Positions 27,627 through 36,549 are shown, counted from the first letter of the stretch. The stretch is 64,000 bases of DNA from an uncultured Aquimarina sp. (GCA_947498455.1 CANMKK010000024.1:16040-80039), one strand, 5' to 3'. Notes: a model not told the origin generated them from the letters alone. Numbers and translations are program-made.

Positions 27627-27960
27627 TCCCTTACTAAAAGCTGGATTTACAATGGTTTGTATTGCGGATAAAATGATGGCTTCGGAAACATATCTTGTCA
27701 AAGCACTAGGTGGTATTAATTATTATTAGAGCCTCATTATTTTTAGATATTTAATTGTAATCCGAAATTATTAGTAAATCTAGATAATAAACTTTATAAG
27801 AGGTTTTGTTGTATAAATAATTTATTCTGGGTTGATATTACAACTACCAGAAAGTTTTGATAATGATCTATTTTTTGAAATTAATACCCTTTGAAAAACA
27901 AATTTTTAAAAACTTATAGTAAGTAACTTCTAAGAATTTATCTTTCTAAAGCATTTTAAT
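27627..27960. other. Intergenic sequence after moxR, no supported gene
   Basis: A 25-codon frame at 27653-27730 ends in a sequence like a TolC-type C terminus (VKALGG), but this is too short to call a relic. No terminator or RNA gene was recognised. Confidence 0.3.
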
Positions 27961-27963
27961 CCG

Positions 27964-28120
27964 ACTTACGTATAAAACTTTCGCATATAGTTCGTTTCTT
28001 TTGCACTATATCTGCGTTATAAAATTCAACAATAGCTGCTGCTATTCTTTAATTTTATGCCTTAATCTAGCACAAAATAATCTAAACTCTTTATACGAAC
28101 TTCTTATTATAAATCGTATA
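27964..28120 (-). repeat. R2 repeat, copy 3, reverse orientation and longest form
   Basis: The reverse complement reads ATACGATTTATAATAAG, AAGTTCGTATAAAGAGTTTA, ACGCAGATATAGTGCAAAAG, AAACGAAC, then a CGTAAGTC end. Relative to copy 1 it carries a roughly 50-bp internal stretch. Confidence 0.6.
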
Positions 28121-28520
28121 AGACATAATTCAATAGTTTTTGCAAATTGAAAGCATAATATCTTGATATTCATTCTATTTTGTCTCTAGTAGCGTGGTTG
28201 CTGAGCCAAATCGAAGTATAGCGATCTTAATTCAAAAATTTTGGATGCTAATGGAGTAATTTAAAATAAAAAAGCCCATAAGTAGGAATGAGCTTTTTTT
28301 TTGCAATTATGGACAATTGAATTTTGTAGAAACTAAAGTTTGGGGAAACTTGGTATCTCAATATTTTCAATTTTCGAGCGCAAAAGTATAATAGTCAAGG
28401 GATTATTCCCTTTTTTTAACATTACTTTAATTACTTTTTATGCAACTATTTAGAAGTTACCGTAATTTCTTACAGAATAAACTTGTTTTTATCTTATAAA
28501 TTTAATGTGTGATTAGTTTA

Positions 28521-28712
28521 TTACCACTTCTCAAATAAAATTGCGGACTGAAATTGTTTCTTTTTAGTGTGTATTTCAAAATAAAATGGATTGATAACAC
28601 TACTTCAATTTGATTGGCATAAGTACTATCTATCCCCTGATTTTTCTTTTTCACCTGAACCACAAAACAATTCAATTCAGGTTCTGATAATTTTATATAA
28701 GAACTGGTATTA
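28521..28712 (-). repeat. R1 MITE-like repeat, reverse orientation
   Basis: About 192 bp. The right end (28688-28712) is the reverse complement of ATACCAGTTCTTATATAAAA, as at 47714 and 21401; the left end ATTACCACTTCTCAAATAAA matches the inverted R1 right end. The interior shares TGTATTTCAAAATAAAATGG and GTTTCTTTTTAGTGTGTA with copy 47714 (reverse complement). It has terminal inverted repeats of about 25 bp and no open frame. Confidence 0.65.
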
Positions 28713-28822
28713 AATTTAATGTAAATACAGGCCTATAACTTTTAAACCATTTTGATTAAAAGTAGTCTTATGTATTGAATATTCACTAATAGAAAGTTTA
28801 ATACAATAAAATATTATTAGCA

Positions 28823-29245
28823 ATGAGAAATATGATTACCTACGTTATAATACTGTGTTTAGGAATTACATCCGTAATTGCTCAAGCGGAGAATAGAGAA
28901 GAACATAGAAAAGTACGCAAAGAGTTTTATGAAAGCCTTTCTAAATCGCAAAAAGCGCAATTGGACTATCAAAAAGAGTTACATAAGGAACATAAGAAAA
29001 AATTTCATGCGACTTTTACAGAACAACAATTATCAATTGTAAATAATGAAGATTTGTCCAGGATAGGAAAGCGGAAAGCATTAAAACCTACATTAAGTGA
29101 TACACAAAAAGAATTACGTAAATCACATAAGATAATAATGGAAAAGGAAAAGGATAAATTCAAGACTTCACTTACGGATAAGCAGCTTGCACAATTTCAA
29201 TCTATAAAGAAAAAAAGAGGTGAGAAAAGGCGTAAAGGCTGCTAG
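28823..29245 (+). CDS. Spy/CpxP-like periplasmic protein
   Basis: A 140-residue protein with signal peptide (cleavage after SVIAQA) and a very charged, helical, Lys-rich mature part. It contains several degenerate LTxxQ motifs (LSKSQKAQ, FTEQQLS, LSDTQKE, LTDKQLAQF), the feature of Spy/CpxP envelope-stress chaperones. Length and composition fit that family. It stands alone, with its own terminator at 29278. Possible roles are a chaperone or a metal sensor accessory. Confidence 0.7.
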   Translation: MRNMITYVIILCLGITSVIAQAENREEHRKVRKEFYESLSKSQKAQLDYQKELHKEHKKKFHATFTEQQLSIVNNEDLSRIGKRKALKPTLSDTQKELRKSHKIIMEKEKDKFKTSLTDKQLAQFQSIKKKRGEKRRKGC

Positions 29246-29277
29246 CCATCGGTATTTATTTTATTTTGTATTGTTAA

Positions 29278-29308
29278 AAAGTGAGGTAACTTAACCTCAC
29301 TTTTTTTT
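29278..29308 (+). terminator. Terminator after the Spy-like gene
   Basis: AAAGTGAGGT and ACCTCACTTT pair around AACTTA, followed by T8. Confidence 0.88.
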
Positions 29309-29569
29309 AAATGTTCTTTAATAGGTGTGATTCTGGTTATTTGTTAAATATTTAACAAATTTGTTTTTGTGATTTAAGAAATAGCGAATAATTCTTTAGC
29401 ATTTTTTTTATGTGATTAATATTTTATTAGTGTCAAACTTGATGATTTCCATAAATGGACGTCATATTTTTTTTAAAAATGCAAAAAGATATTAATAATG
29501 ATATGTATTTAATAAAATCCTTTAAAATTCGTATTTTCGTCAGACTCACAATATTTAAAAATACAGCAT

Positions 29570-31840
29570 ATGGCATTTGATATCAATATGATAAAAAAGG
29601 TGTATAGTCAGGTAGCGGAACGTGTTGATGCAGCACGTAAAATTACAGGTAAACCTTTAACATTAGCAGAGAAAATATTATACTCTCACCTTTGGGATGG
29701 TACGGCTAAAACTACTTATTCTAGAGGAAAGGATTACGTTGATTTTGCTCCGGATCGTATCGCTTGTCAGGATGCAACTGCACAGATGGCATTATTGCAA
29801 TTTATGCAGGCAGGAAAAAATAAAGTAGCAGTGCCTACAACTGTGCATTGTGATCATTTAATACAAGCTAAAGATGGTGCGGAAACAGATTTAAAAAAAG
29901 CTAATGACGTTAGTAGTGAGGTTTTTAACTTCTTAGAGTCCGTATCGGATAAATATGGCATAGGATTTTGGAAACCTGGGGCAGGTATTATTCATCAAGT
30001 GGTATTAGAGAATTACGCTTTTCCCGGAGGAATGATGATTGGTACAGACTCTCATACGGTTAATGCAGGTGGTTTAGGAATGATTGCAATTGGAGTCGGA
30101 GGAGCAGATGCCGTGGATGTTATGGCAGGAATGGCTTGGGAACTAAAATTCCCTAAGTTGATAGGGGTAAAGTTAACGGGTAAATTATCTGGTTGGACAG
30201 CACCAAAAGATGTAATTTTAAAAGTAGCCGAAATTCTTACCGTAAAAGGAGGAACTGGTGCTATCGTAGAATATTTTGGACCAGGAGCCACATCAATGTC
30301 CTGTACAGGAAAAGGTACTATCTGTAATATGGGAGCAGAAATTGGGGCTACTACATCAACATTTGGTTATGATGAATCTATGGAACGTTATTTACGTGCT
30401 ACAGAGAGAGCAGATGTTGCAGATGCTGCAAATCAAGTAAAAGAATACTTAACAGCAGATCCAGAAGTATATGAAAATCCAGAACAGTATTTTGATCAAG
30501 TAATTGAAATTAACTTATCAGAATTAGGTCCATTGTTAAACGGACCTTTTACTCCGGATTTATCAACAGAAGTTGGTCATACAATGACGGAAAAAGCAAA
30601 AGAAAATGATTGGCCGATTCAGGTAGAATGGGGGCTAATAGGTTCTTGTACAAACTCTTCTTATGAAGATTTATCACGTGCCTCTTCTGTTGCACAACAA
30701 GCATTGGATAAAGGTTTAAAAATGAAAGCAGAACTAGGGATTAATCCAGGTTCTGAAAAAGTACGATATACAGCAGACAGAGATGGTATTCTAGGGATAT
30801 TTGAAAAACTAGATGCTAAAATATTTACAAATGCTTGTGGTCCTTGTATTGGGCAATGGGCGAGATATAATGATCCTAAAAATGCTCCAAAAAATAGCAT
30901 AGTACACTCTTTTAATAGAAACTTTGCTAAGCGTGCCGACGGGAATCCAAATACCCATGCATTTGTAGCATCTCCAGAATTAACAGCCGCAATAGCCGTT
31001 GCTGGGCGTTTAGATTTTAATCCGTTAACAGATAAGTTGATTAATGAAAACGGAGAAGAGGTAATGTTTGATGAACCAACAGGGTGGGAGTTACCTCCAA
31101 AAGGATTCGAAGTAAAAGATAATGGATATTTAGCGCCAGTAGAAGACGGAAGTGGAGTAGAAGTTAAGGTAAGCCCAACCTCAGAAAGATTGCAGCTTCT
31201 TACTCCTTTTGAACCTATTGGAAATGAAATAAAAGGAGCCAAACTTCTGATTAAAGCTTTCGGTAAATGTACTACGGACCATATTTCTATGGCAGGACCT
31301 TGGTTACGTTATAGAGGTCATTTAGATAACATCTCTAATAATTGTTTGATTGGAGCCGTAAATGCATTCGGTAAAAAAACAAATTTTGTAAAGAATCAAT
31401 TGACAAATGAATATGGAGGGGTGCCAGATACAGCTAGAGCATATAAGGCAGCCGGAATAAAAACAATTGTAGTAGGTGATCATAATTATGGAGAAGGATC
31501 TTCTCGTGAGCACGCTGCTATGGAACCAAGACACTTAGGAGTTGTGGCGGTAATTGTAAAATCATTTGCCCGTATCCACGAAACAAACCTTAAAAAACAA
31601 GGAATGTTAGGATTGACATTTGTTAATGAAGCGGATTATGACCTAATACAAGAAGATGATACAATCAATTTCTTAGATTTAGATGCTTTTGCTCCAGAGA
31701 AAACTTTACATATAGAATTTGTTCATGCAGATGGGACTAAAGATGTAATAGAAGTAAATCACACCTATAACCAATCACAAATAGAATGGTTTAATGAGGG
31801 ATCTGCATTAAATTTGATTAAAAAGCAAAATAATGGATAA
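29570..31840 (+). CDS. acn: Aconitate hydratase, mitochondrial-type
   Basis: A 756-residue TCA-cycle enzyme that interconverts citrate and isocitrate. The [4Fe-4S] ligands are visible in SCTNSSYEDL (about residue 362) and ACGPCIGQW (about 425). Other signatures are IGTDSHTVNAGGLGMIAIGVGGADAVDVM and, in the C-terminal swivel domain, GDHNYGEGSSREHAA with the catalytic Ser/Arg. Length and motifs match the mitochondrial-type aconitase used by Bacteroidota rather than AcnA (about 890) or AcnB. It is a single gene with a terminator at 31874. Confidence 0.96.
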   Translation: MAFDINMIKKVYSQVAERVDAARKITGKPLTLAEKILYSHLWDGTAKTTYSRGKDYVDFAPDRIACQDATAQMALLQFMQAGKNKVAVPTTVHCDHLIQAKDGAETDLKKANDVSSEVFNFLESVSDKYGIGFWKPGAGIIHQVVLENYAFPGGMMIGTDSHTVNAGGLGMIAIGVGGADAVDVMAGMAWELKFPKLIGVKLTGKLSGWTAPKDVILKVAEILTVKGGTGAIVEYFGPGATSMSCTGKGTICNMGAEIGATTSTFGYDESMERYLRATERADVADAANQVKEYLTADPEVYENPEQYFDQVIEINLSELGPLLNGPFTPDLSTEVGHTMTEKAKENDWPIQVEWGLIGSCTNSSYEDLSRASSVAQQALDKGLKMKAELGINPGSEKVRYTADRDGILGIFEKLDAKIFTNACGPCIGQWARYNDPKNAPKNSIVHSFNRNFAKRADGNPNTHAFVASPELTAAIAVAGRLDFNPLTDKLINENGEEVMFDEPTGWELPPKGFEVKDNGYLAPVEDGSGVEVKVSPTSERLQLLTPFEPIGNEIKGAKLLIKAFGKCTTDHISMAGPWLRYRGHLDNISNNCLIGAVNAFGKKTNFVKNQLTNEYGGVPDTARAYKAAGIKTIVVGDHNYGEGSSREHAAMEPRHLGVVAVIVKSFARIHETNLKKQGMLGLTFVNEADYDLIQEDDTINFLDLDAFAPEKTLHIEFVHADGTKDVIEVNHTYNQSQIEWFNEGSALNLIKKQNNG

Positions 31841-31873
31841 TAGATACTAAATCATATAGTTTTAGATATCATG

Positions 31874-31906
31874 AAACTCCCTGAGGTTTTCCTTAGGGAG
31901 TTTTTT
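31874..31906 (+). terminator. Terminator after aconitase
   Basis: AAACTCCCTGAGG pairs with CCTTAGGGAGTTT (one G-T pair) around TTTT, followed by a T-run. Confidence 0.9.
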
Positions 31907-31910
31907 GTTT

Positions 31911-31939
31911 TTGTTCCAATACAGAAATTTCTAAATTTG
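31911..31939 (+). promoter_or_regulatory. Promoter of the NrtR-type regulator gene
   Basis: A -33 TTG at 31911-31913, then an 18-bp gap, then -7 TAAATTTG at 31932-31939. The start codon lies only 5 bp after the -7 box, so the mRNA would be nearly leaderless. The TTTGCG overlapping the box matches a half of the operators at prs and nadV, which suggests weak autoregulation (inference). Confidence 0.5.
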
Positions 31940-31944
31940 CGAAT

Positions 31945-32625
31945 ATGACAATCCAAAATATTAAAGTAGCAGTAGATGCAGTTGTCTTTGGGTATAAAGA
32001 CAAGGTTTTGAATATTCTTTTGATCAAAAGGGATATAGAACCGTTTAAGAATTCTTGGGCATTACCGGGAGGCTTGGTTTTGGAAAACGAAAGCTTAGAA
32101 GATGCGGTAGAACGAGAACTTCGAGAAGAAACAAATGTTACTGTAGATTATTTAGAACAACTATATTCCTTTGGGCAACCAGAAAGAGATCCTAGAAATC
32201 GAGTAATAAGTATTACGTATTTTGGTTTGGTAAAACCCGAACATCATAAAATTAAAGCAGATACAGATGCTAATGATGTAGCATGGTTTGATATAAATAA
32301 ACTACCCGAACTGGCATTCGATCACATGTCCATTCTGGAAATGGCTAAAAAACGACTTCGTAATAAATTAACGTATGAACCTATAGGTTTTGACTTGTTA
32401 GCAGACAAATTTTTGTTTTCGGATTTAGAAAAATTATATACTACTATTTTAGATAAACAAATTGACCGAAGAAACTTTAGAAAAAAAATACTGAGTTTCG
32501 GTATTCTTGAAGAATTACAGGAAAAAGTTTCAGAGGGTAGAGGTAGACCCGCCAACCTCTTTAAGTTTAATCAAAAACAATACTTCAAACTCAAAAAAGA
32601 AGGATTTTTGTTTGATATTAAATGA
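31945..32625 (+). CDS. nrtR: NrtR-type Nudix-domain transcriptional regulator of NAD metabolism
   Basis: A 226-residue protein. Residues 8-145 form a Nudix domain with the box GGLVLENESLEDAVERELREETNV (written in parts: GGLVLENE, then RELREET). Residues 155-226 form a winged-helix domain ending in GRGRPANLFKFNQKQYFKL, as in NrtR regulators, where the Nudix-like domain senses ADP-ribose or NAD-derived ligands. The Nudix box Glu residues are intact, so hydrolysis is possible. It lies 99 bp before prs, and matching operators occur at prs and nadV. Other Nudix-related regulators of sugar genes exist (AraR-like), but the neighbours favour NAD control. Confidence 0.82.
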   Translation: MTIQNIKVAVDAVVFGYKDKVLNILLIKRDIEPFKNSWALPGGLVLENESLEDAVERELREETNVTVDYLEQLYSFGQPERDPRNRVISITYFGLVKPEHHKIKADTDANDVAWFDINKLPELAFDHMSILEMAKKRLRNKLTYEPIGFDLLADKFLFSDLEKLYTTILDKQIDRRNFRKKILSFGILEELQEKVSEGRGRPANLFKFNQKQYFKLKKEGFLFDIK

Positions 32626-32650
32626 AGCAGCATATCTTTTAGATAAATTT

Positions 32651-32723
32651 TTAATGTAATTTTTACGCAAAATATTTTGTTGTAAGATATTTCTGTTTTA
32701 AATTTGCGTAAAAATAACACAAT
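32651..32723 (+). promoter_or_regulatory. NrtR-like operators and promoter of prs
   Basis: The -7 box TAAATTTG (32699-32706) overlaps a 21-bp site at 32703-32723, TTTGCGT-N7-ACACAAT, which matches the nadV site TTTGCGT-N7-ACGCAAA. A second, weaker copy lies at 32651-32671 (TTAATGT-N7-ACGCAAA). TTTTTACGCAAA (32660-32671) and TTTGCGTAAAAA (32703-32714) are also perfect inverted copies with centres 43 bp apart, about four helical turns, so looping is possible. Confidence 0.6.
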
Positions 32724-32724
32724 T

Positions 32725-33546
32725 ATGCTTTATTTACATTTAGATTCTTCATTCACTCCTTACGGAAATACAATCGCTTTCGAATCCTTTGTTTTTAATG
32801 GCGGAGAGCCGCACATTAAAATCTTAGAAAGCAATTTAGAAGAAAAGATTACTATTACACATCGAATTAATTCTTTTAATGATCTAGGACTATTATTAGT
32901 AGCTACAGATGCCTTACGAAGAATGGATGTAAAAGATATTACTGTATTGATACCATACTTTCCGGCAGCAAGACAAGATCGAGTTATGGTAAGTGGGGAA
33001 TCATTAAGTGTAAAAGTATATGCGGATATTATAAATGCGCAAAACTATAACCAGGTGATGGTTTTTGACCCGCATTCTGAAGTAACTTCAGCTTTGCTGA
33101 ATAATGTAAAAGTGATTGAGAATTATGGCTATGTAAAAAAATGTTTGGATCAGATTAATGAAGAGGTGGTGTTGATATCTCCAGATGGTGGAGCTTTAAA
33201 AAAGATCTATAAAGTATCAGCGTATTTAGGAGGAATAGAAGTAGTAGAATGTTCTAAGAAAAGAGATGTAAAAACAGGGAAACTATCTGGGTTTAGAGTA
33301 TATGAAGAAGATCTGAAAGAGAAGCATTGTGTAATCGTGGATGATATCTGTGATGGAGGAGGTACATTTTTAGGATTAGCAGCGGCCTTAAAAGAAAAAA
33401 ATGCTGAAAAATTAAGCCTAGTAGTGAGTCACGGAATTTTTAGCAAAGGCTTTGAGGAATTAAACAAGTCATTTGATGCTGTTTTTACTACAAATTCTTT
33501 TAGAGATATAGAAAAGGAAAACGTGGTACAGTTTTCTGTCATATAA
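32725..33546 (+). CDS. PRPP-synthetase-like pyrophosphokinase
   Basis: A 273-residue Prs-family enzyme. The ATG at 32725 is chosen; a TTG at 32704 lies inside the promoter/operator. Conserved parts are PYFPAARQDRVMVSGE (ATP-binding loop), DPHSEVTSALL, LISPDGGALKK and the PRPP loop VIVDDICDGGGT. Housekeeping Prs is about 315 residues; this is shorter, differs at the flexible loop, and belongs to the nadV-associated type. It should make PRPP for nicotinamide salvage by NadV. Phage relatives of this pair (NARP1) instead charge ADP-ribose with pyrophosphate, so that alternative is open. It has an NrtR-like operator. Confidence 0.8.
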   Translation: MLYLHLDSSFTPYGNTIAFESFVFNGGEPHIKILESNLEEKITITHRINSFNDLGLLLVATDALRRMDVKDITVLIPYFPAARQDRVMVSGESLSVKVYADIINAQNYNQVMVFDPHSEVTSALLNNVKVIENYGYVKKCLDQINEEVVLISPDGGALKKIYKVSAYLGGIEVVECSKKRDVKTGKLSGFRVYEEDLKEKHCVIVDDICDGGGTFLGLAAALKEKNAEKLSLVVSHGIFSKGFEELNKSFDAVFTTNSFRDIEKENVVQFSVI

Positions 33547-33573
33547 TCAATTTTGTTAAACGGAGTAGATTGA

Positions 33574-33707
33574 ATGAAGAAGAATGTATATAAGGAATTA
33601 AAAGAAGGAAATATGATGGATGAAGACAAAAAAGAACAGTTATTTTATTTGGTGCAGGAGCAGTAATAAATATTGATTCCAATAAAAATAACCTGGAGAG
33701 AATCTAA
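33574..33707 (+). pseudogene. Possible relic of a SIR2-like gene
   Basis: An ATG frame at 33574-33666 gives MKKNVYKELKEGNMMDED and stops. From 33639 a second frame reads VILFGAGAVINIDSNKNNL to a stop at 33705. The glycine-rich FGAGAVI start resembles the nucleotide-binding N terminus of SIR2-like proteins. Further short broken frames occur to about 33840. The family assignment is weak; the remaining 33708-34073 holds nothing else recognisable. Confidence 0.25.
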
Positions 33708-34073
33708 ATAGATATCCTTAAGAAAGAATCTTTAGCTATGGTGAAAAGTCAGAAAATAAATTATCACGAGTAATTTGATGATAAAATCAAAATAAATATA
33801 GTAGGAATGAAAGATTTTTTAAAAGTTCAACTAATGTAAAACGTCCTATTGAAATTTCAACGTAAAAAATGAAGTGAACGAAACGTAAAATTAAATTTGT
33901 GAAGAGTGAAAAAGGTTATTTGAAGTTACGTTTTCCTTTGAAAATAAAAGTTTAAATAATTCAAAAACATTTTAATTTAATTTAGTGGAGAGAGCAATAT
34001 TTTTAGTTGAAATTTCATAAGACTAGACTTTTTTGGGCAATGCAAAAAAGAAAGGTAATAATACTAGATAATC

Positions 34074-34532
34074 ATGAAACTAATCACTGCACCAACAAAA
34101 ATAGAACTAGATAAAAACCAAAGTGTTTTTCTAGCAGGAAGTATCGAAGTAGGTGTTGCAGAAAAATGGCAAGATAAAGTTATCAAAGTATTAAAAGATG
34201 AGAATATAACAATATTGAATCCAAGAAGACCAAGTTGGGATGCTAGTTGGAAACAAGAAATAGGCAACCCAATTTTTAAGGAACAAGTAAACTGGGAATT
34301 AGAAGCCTTAGAAAAGTCTGATATGATCATAATGTACTTTGATAAAAATACCAAGTCACCTATTACATTATTAGAATTTGGATTATATGCAAGAAGCGGA
34401 AAGTTGATAGTATGTTGTCCAGAAGGATTCTGGAGAAAAGGGAATGTAGATATCGTTTGTGAACGATACGGAGTACCACAAGTAAATAAAATAGAAGAAT
34501 TGATTAATGAAGTAAAGAAGAGAGTGAAATGA
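34074..34532 (+). CDS. Nucleoside 2-deoxyribosyltransferase-like protein
   Basis: A 152-residue Rossmann-like protein. SVFLAGSIEVGVAEKWQDK at the start, the NPRRPSWDASWKQE motif, then NWELEALEKSDMIIMYFD and SPITLLEFGLYA with the catalytic-type Glu all match the Nuc_deoxyri_tr2 family. Relatives cleave or transfer the N-glycosidic bond of deoxynucleosides, and members are found in NAD/ADP-ribose gene clusters, where an N-glycosidase role on NAD-derived nucleotides has been proposed. Its stop overlaps the ATG of the next (broken) gene by 4 bp. Confidence 0.82.
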   Translation: MKLITAPTKIELDKNQSVFLAGSIEVGVAEKWQDKVIKVLKDENITILNPRRPSWDASWKQEIGNPIFKEQVNWELEALEKSDMIIMYFDKNTKSPITLLEFGLYARSGKLIVCCPEGFWRKGNVDIVCERYGVPQVNKIEELINEVKKRVK

Positions 34533-35472
34533 AAACATTATTAGAACAAATAAAAGGAGGAATATTTGGAGTAGTTGTTGGTGATTAGGAGTACCGTATG
34601 AATTTTTAGATAGAAATCAGATGGATAAAAGACCTGCTAGAGATATGATTGGTTTTGGTACTCATAATCAACCAGAAGGAACTTGGTCTGATGATAGTTC
34701 TTTAACTTTTTGTTTAATGGAAAGTTTATGTAATGGATATGATTTAGAGGATATAGCATCAAAATTTGCCAGTTGGTTTTATGAGAATCTTTGGACGCCA
34801 AGAGGATATGTATTTGATATTGGAATAACAACGAAAGATGCTATTTATGAGTTTAAAAAAGGAATGACTCCTGATTTATGTGGAGGATTAGATGAATATT
34901 CTAATGGCAATGGTTCTCTGATGAGGATATTACCATTGGTATATTTTCTAAAAGATGAAAGTAATATTAATATAAGGTATGATATTATCAAAAGAGTTTC
35001 ATCTATTACACACGGGCATTTGAGATCTGTTTTTTCCTGTTTTATTTATGTAGAATATGCCTTATTGCTTCTAAATGGCAGAGATAAATTTGAAGCCTAT
35101 GAAGTTATTAAAAAACCAATATTAAATTTTGCTATTGAAAACGATTTTAATCCAAAAGAAATTGCTCTATTTTCCAGAGTTTTAGAAGAAGATATCTCAA
35201 AACAAGATAGATTTAATATCAAAGGAACCGGATATGTATTAAGATCACTAGAAGCCTCATTTTGGTGTTTACTTAATTCAGAATCTTATGAAGAAACTGT
35301 ACTGAAAGCAGTGAATCTAGGTGAAGATACGGATACTACAGCTGCAGTGACAGGTGGCTTAACAGGATTGTATTATGGATATGATGCAATTCCTGAAACT
35401 TGGAAACTCCAGTTAGCAAGATTTGAAGATATAGATGATTTGATAGAACGATTTAATGAAAGTTTAATCTAA
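34529..35472 (+). pseudogene. ADP-ribosylglycohydrolase gene, frameshifted near its 5' end
   Basis: The ATG at 34529 overlaps the preceding stop (ATGA) and starts MKTLLEQIKGGIFGVVVGD, then hits TAG at 34586. The next frame continues as LGVPYEFLDRNQMDKRPAR. The family reads GDALGVPYE here, so about 4 bp (one Ala codon plus one base) are missing. The rest, to 35472, is intact: SDDSSLTF, YSNGNGSLMRILPL, ITHGHLRS and GEDTDTTAAVTGGL carry the Mg and ADP-ribose binding residues. A shortened protein from ATG 34621 would lack the first metal-site loop. It may be inactive, rescued by frameshifting, or a sequencing error. A second, intact copy is at 39385. Confidence 0.8.
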
Positions 35473-35537
35473 TTATACGTTTGTTCGAGTGTTTTGTAGT
35501 AATGGAATGAATACAAAATGTATCGAGAATGAGGTAA

Positions 35538-35699
35538 TTGAAGAATAAAAGAATTATTGTAGAAGCAAGTCCCAGAGACCGCATATGGGGAATCGGAATG
35601 GGACAAGCAAATGAAAAAGCGCAAAATCCAAATTTATGGAGAGGACAAAATCTATTAGATTTTGCTTTGATGGAAGTGAGGGATATGCTAAGTCTATAA
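35538..35699 (+). pseudogene. NADAR (YbiA-like) C-terminal fragment
   Basis: About 53 codons in one frame (beginning KNKRIIVEASPRDRIWGIGM and continuing GQANEKAQNPNLWRGQN, LLDFALMEVRDML, stop at 35697) match the C-terminal third of NADAR-family N-glycosidases, including the EASPRDRIWGIG core. The N-terminal two thirds are absent: upstream is the end of the ADP-ribosylglycohydrolase gene and about 65 bp of unrelated sequence. The only start is a TTG at 35538. I read it as the relic of a deleted gene. Confidence 0.75.
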
Positions 35700-35721
35700 A
35701 GGACTTTTAAAAAATAATAAA

Positions 35722-36549
35722 ATGCAAAAGACATTACGTAAAATAATAGCAAAGGAAACACTTGATGTAACAGAACAAGGTTTTTATATAAATAATAAAG
35801 AAGAGAAAATAAATATTTCTGAAATTCAAAAAGCTGCAATTTCAGGAACAAAATTTTATGATACTAAAAAATTGGATGCCTTACTTGTAGAGTCAGGTAT
35901 TATTAGTAACTATGAAACGTTTTTTGAAGTAATGGAAGAAACAACCATTAGCAGTATTCAAAGATTAATATCTGCAGGATACACAAATCCTATGTGCTTA
36001 AACTTTGCTTCTGCAAAGAATCCTGGAGGTGGATTTTTTAATGGAGCACAAGCTCAAGAAGAAAGTATTGCTAGATCATCGGGATTATACCCGTGTCAAC
36101 TATCTGCTATAGAATTTTATGAAACGCATAGAGCAATGAAATCTTGTATTTATACAGATGGCATGATTTATAGTCCTAAAGTTCCGATTCTACGAAATGA
36201 TAAGGGAGAGCTATTTGATTCACCAATAGTAAGTTCAATAATCACAGCTGCTGCTGTCAATGCAGGAGTAGTTAAAAGGTTTGAAGAGGATAAAATAGCT
36301 GATATACCTCATATAATGAGGAAAAGAATAGATAAATTATTGATGTTATCTGTAATTAACAATCATAAGACACTGATTTTAGGAGCTTGGGGATGTGGAG
36401 TATTTCAGAATGATCCTAAGGTGATAGCGAATTTGTTTGCTGAATTATTAAAAGAAAAATATACAGGAGCATTTGAAAAAGTAGTTTTTGCGATTTATGC
36501 TAAAAACAAAAAGTTTATAGAAGCTTTTCAGAATGAATTTGAAGAATGA
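35722..36549 (+). CDS. TIGR02452 family PARG-like macrodomain protein
   Basis: A 275-residue protein. An N-terminal helical region (to about 90) is followed by a macrodomain with the PARG-type loop CLNFASAKNPGGGFFNGAQAQEESIARSSGLY, in which the consecutive Gly and the GAQAQEE catalytic Glu pair of microbial poly(ADP-ribose) glycohydrolases are present. LILGAWGCGVFQNDP near residue 220 is the second ligand loop. It should hydrolyse ADP-ribose bonds. It lies in the island between the NADAR relic and DUF4291, 21 bp before the latter. Confidence 0.9.
   Translation: MQKTLRKIIAKETLDVTEQGFYINNKEEKINISEIQKAAISGTKFYDTKKLDALLVESGIISNYETFFEVMEETTISSIQRLISAGYTNPMCLNFASAKNPGGGFFNGAQAQEESIARSSGLYPCQLSAIEFYETHRAMKSCIYTDGMIYSPKVPILRNDKGELFDSPIVSSIITAAAVNAGVVKRFEEDKIADIPHIMRKRIDKLLMLSVINNHKTLILGAWGCGVFQNDPKVIANLFAELLKEKYTGAFEKVVFAIYAKNKKFIEAFQNEFEE

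Noticed and set aside
27653..27730. A 25-codon frame ending in VKALGGINYY, like a TolC C terminus
   Set aside because: Too short and without adjoining coding sequence; the resemblance can be chance.
28266..28303. Hairpin AAAAAAGCCCAT / AATGAGCTTTTTT with T-run
   Set aside because: It looks like a terminator, but no gene precedes it and the stem has mismatches; possibly the remnant of a lost unit.
32704..32724. TTG start for the Prs-like protein, 21 bp upstream of the ATG
   Set aside because: It lies in the -7 promoter element and operator (TAAATTTGCGT); the ATG at 32725 gives the natural MLYLHLDSS start.
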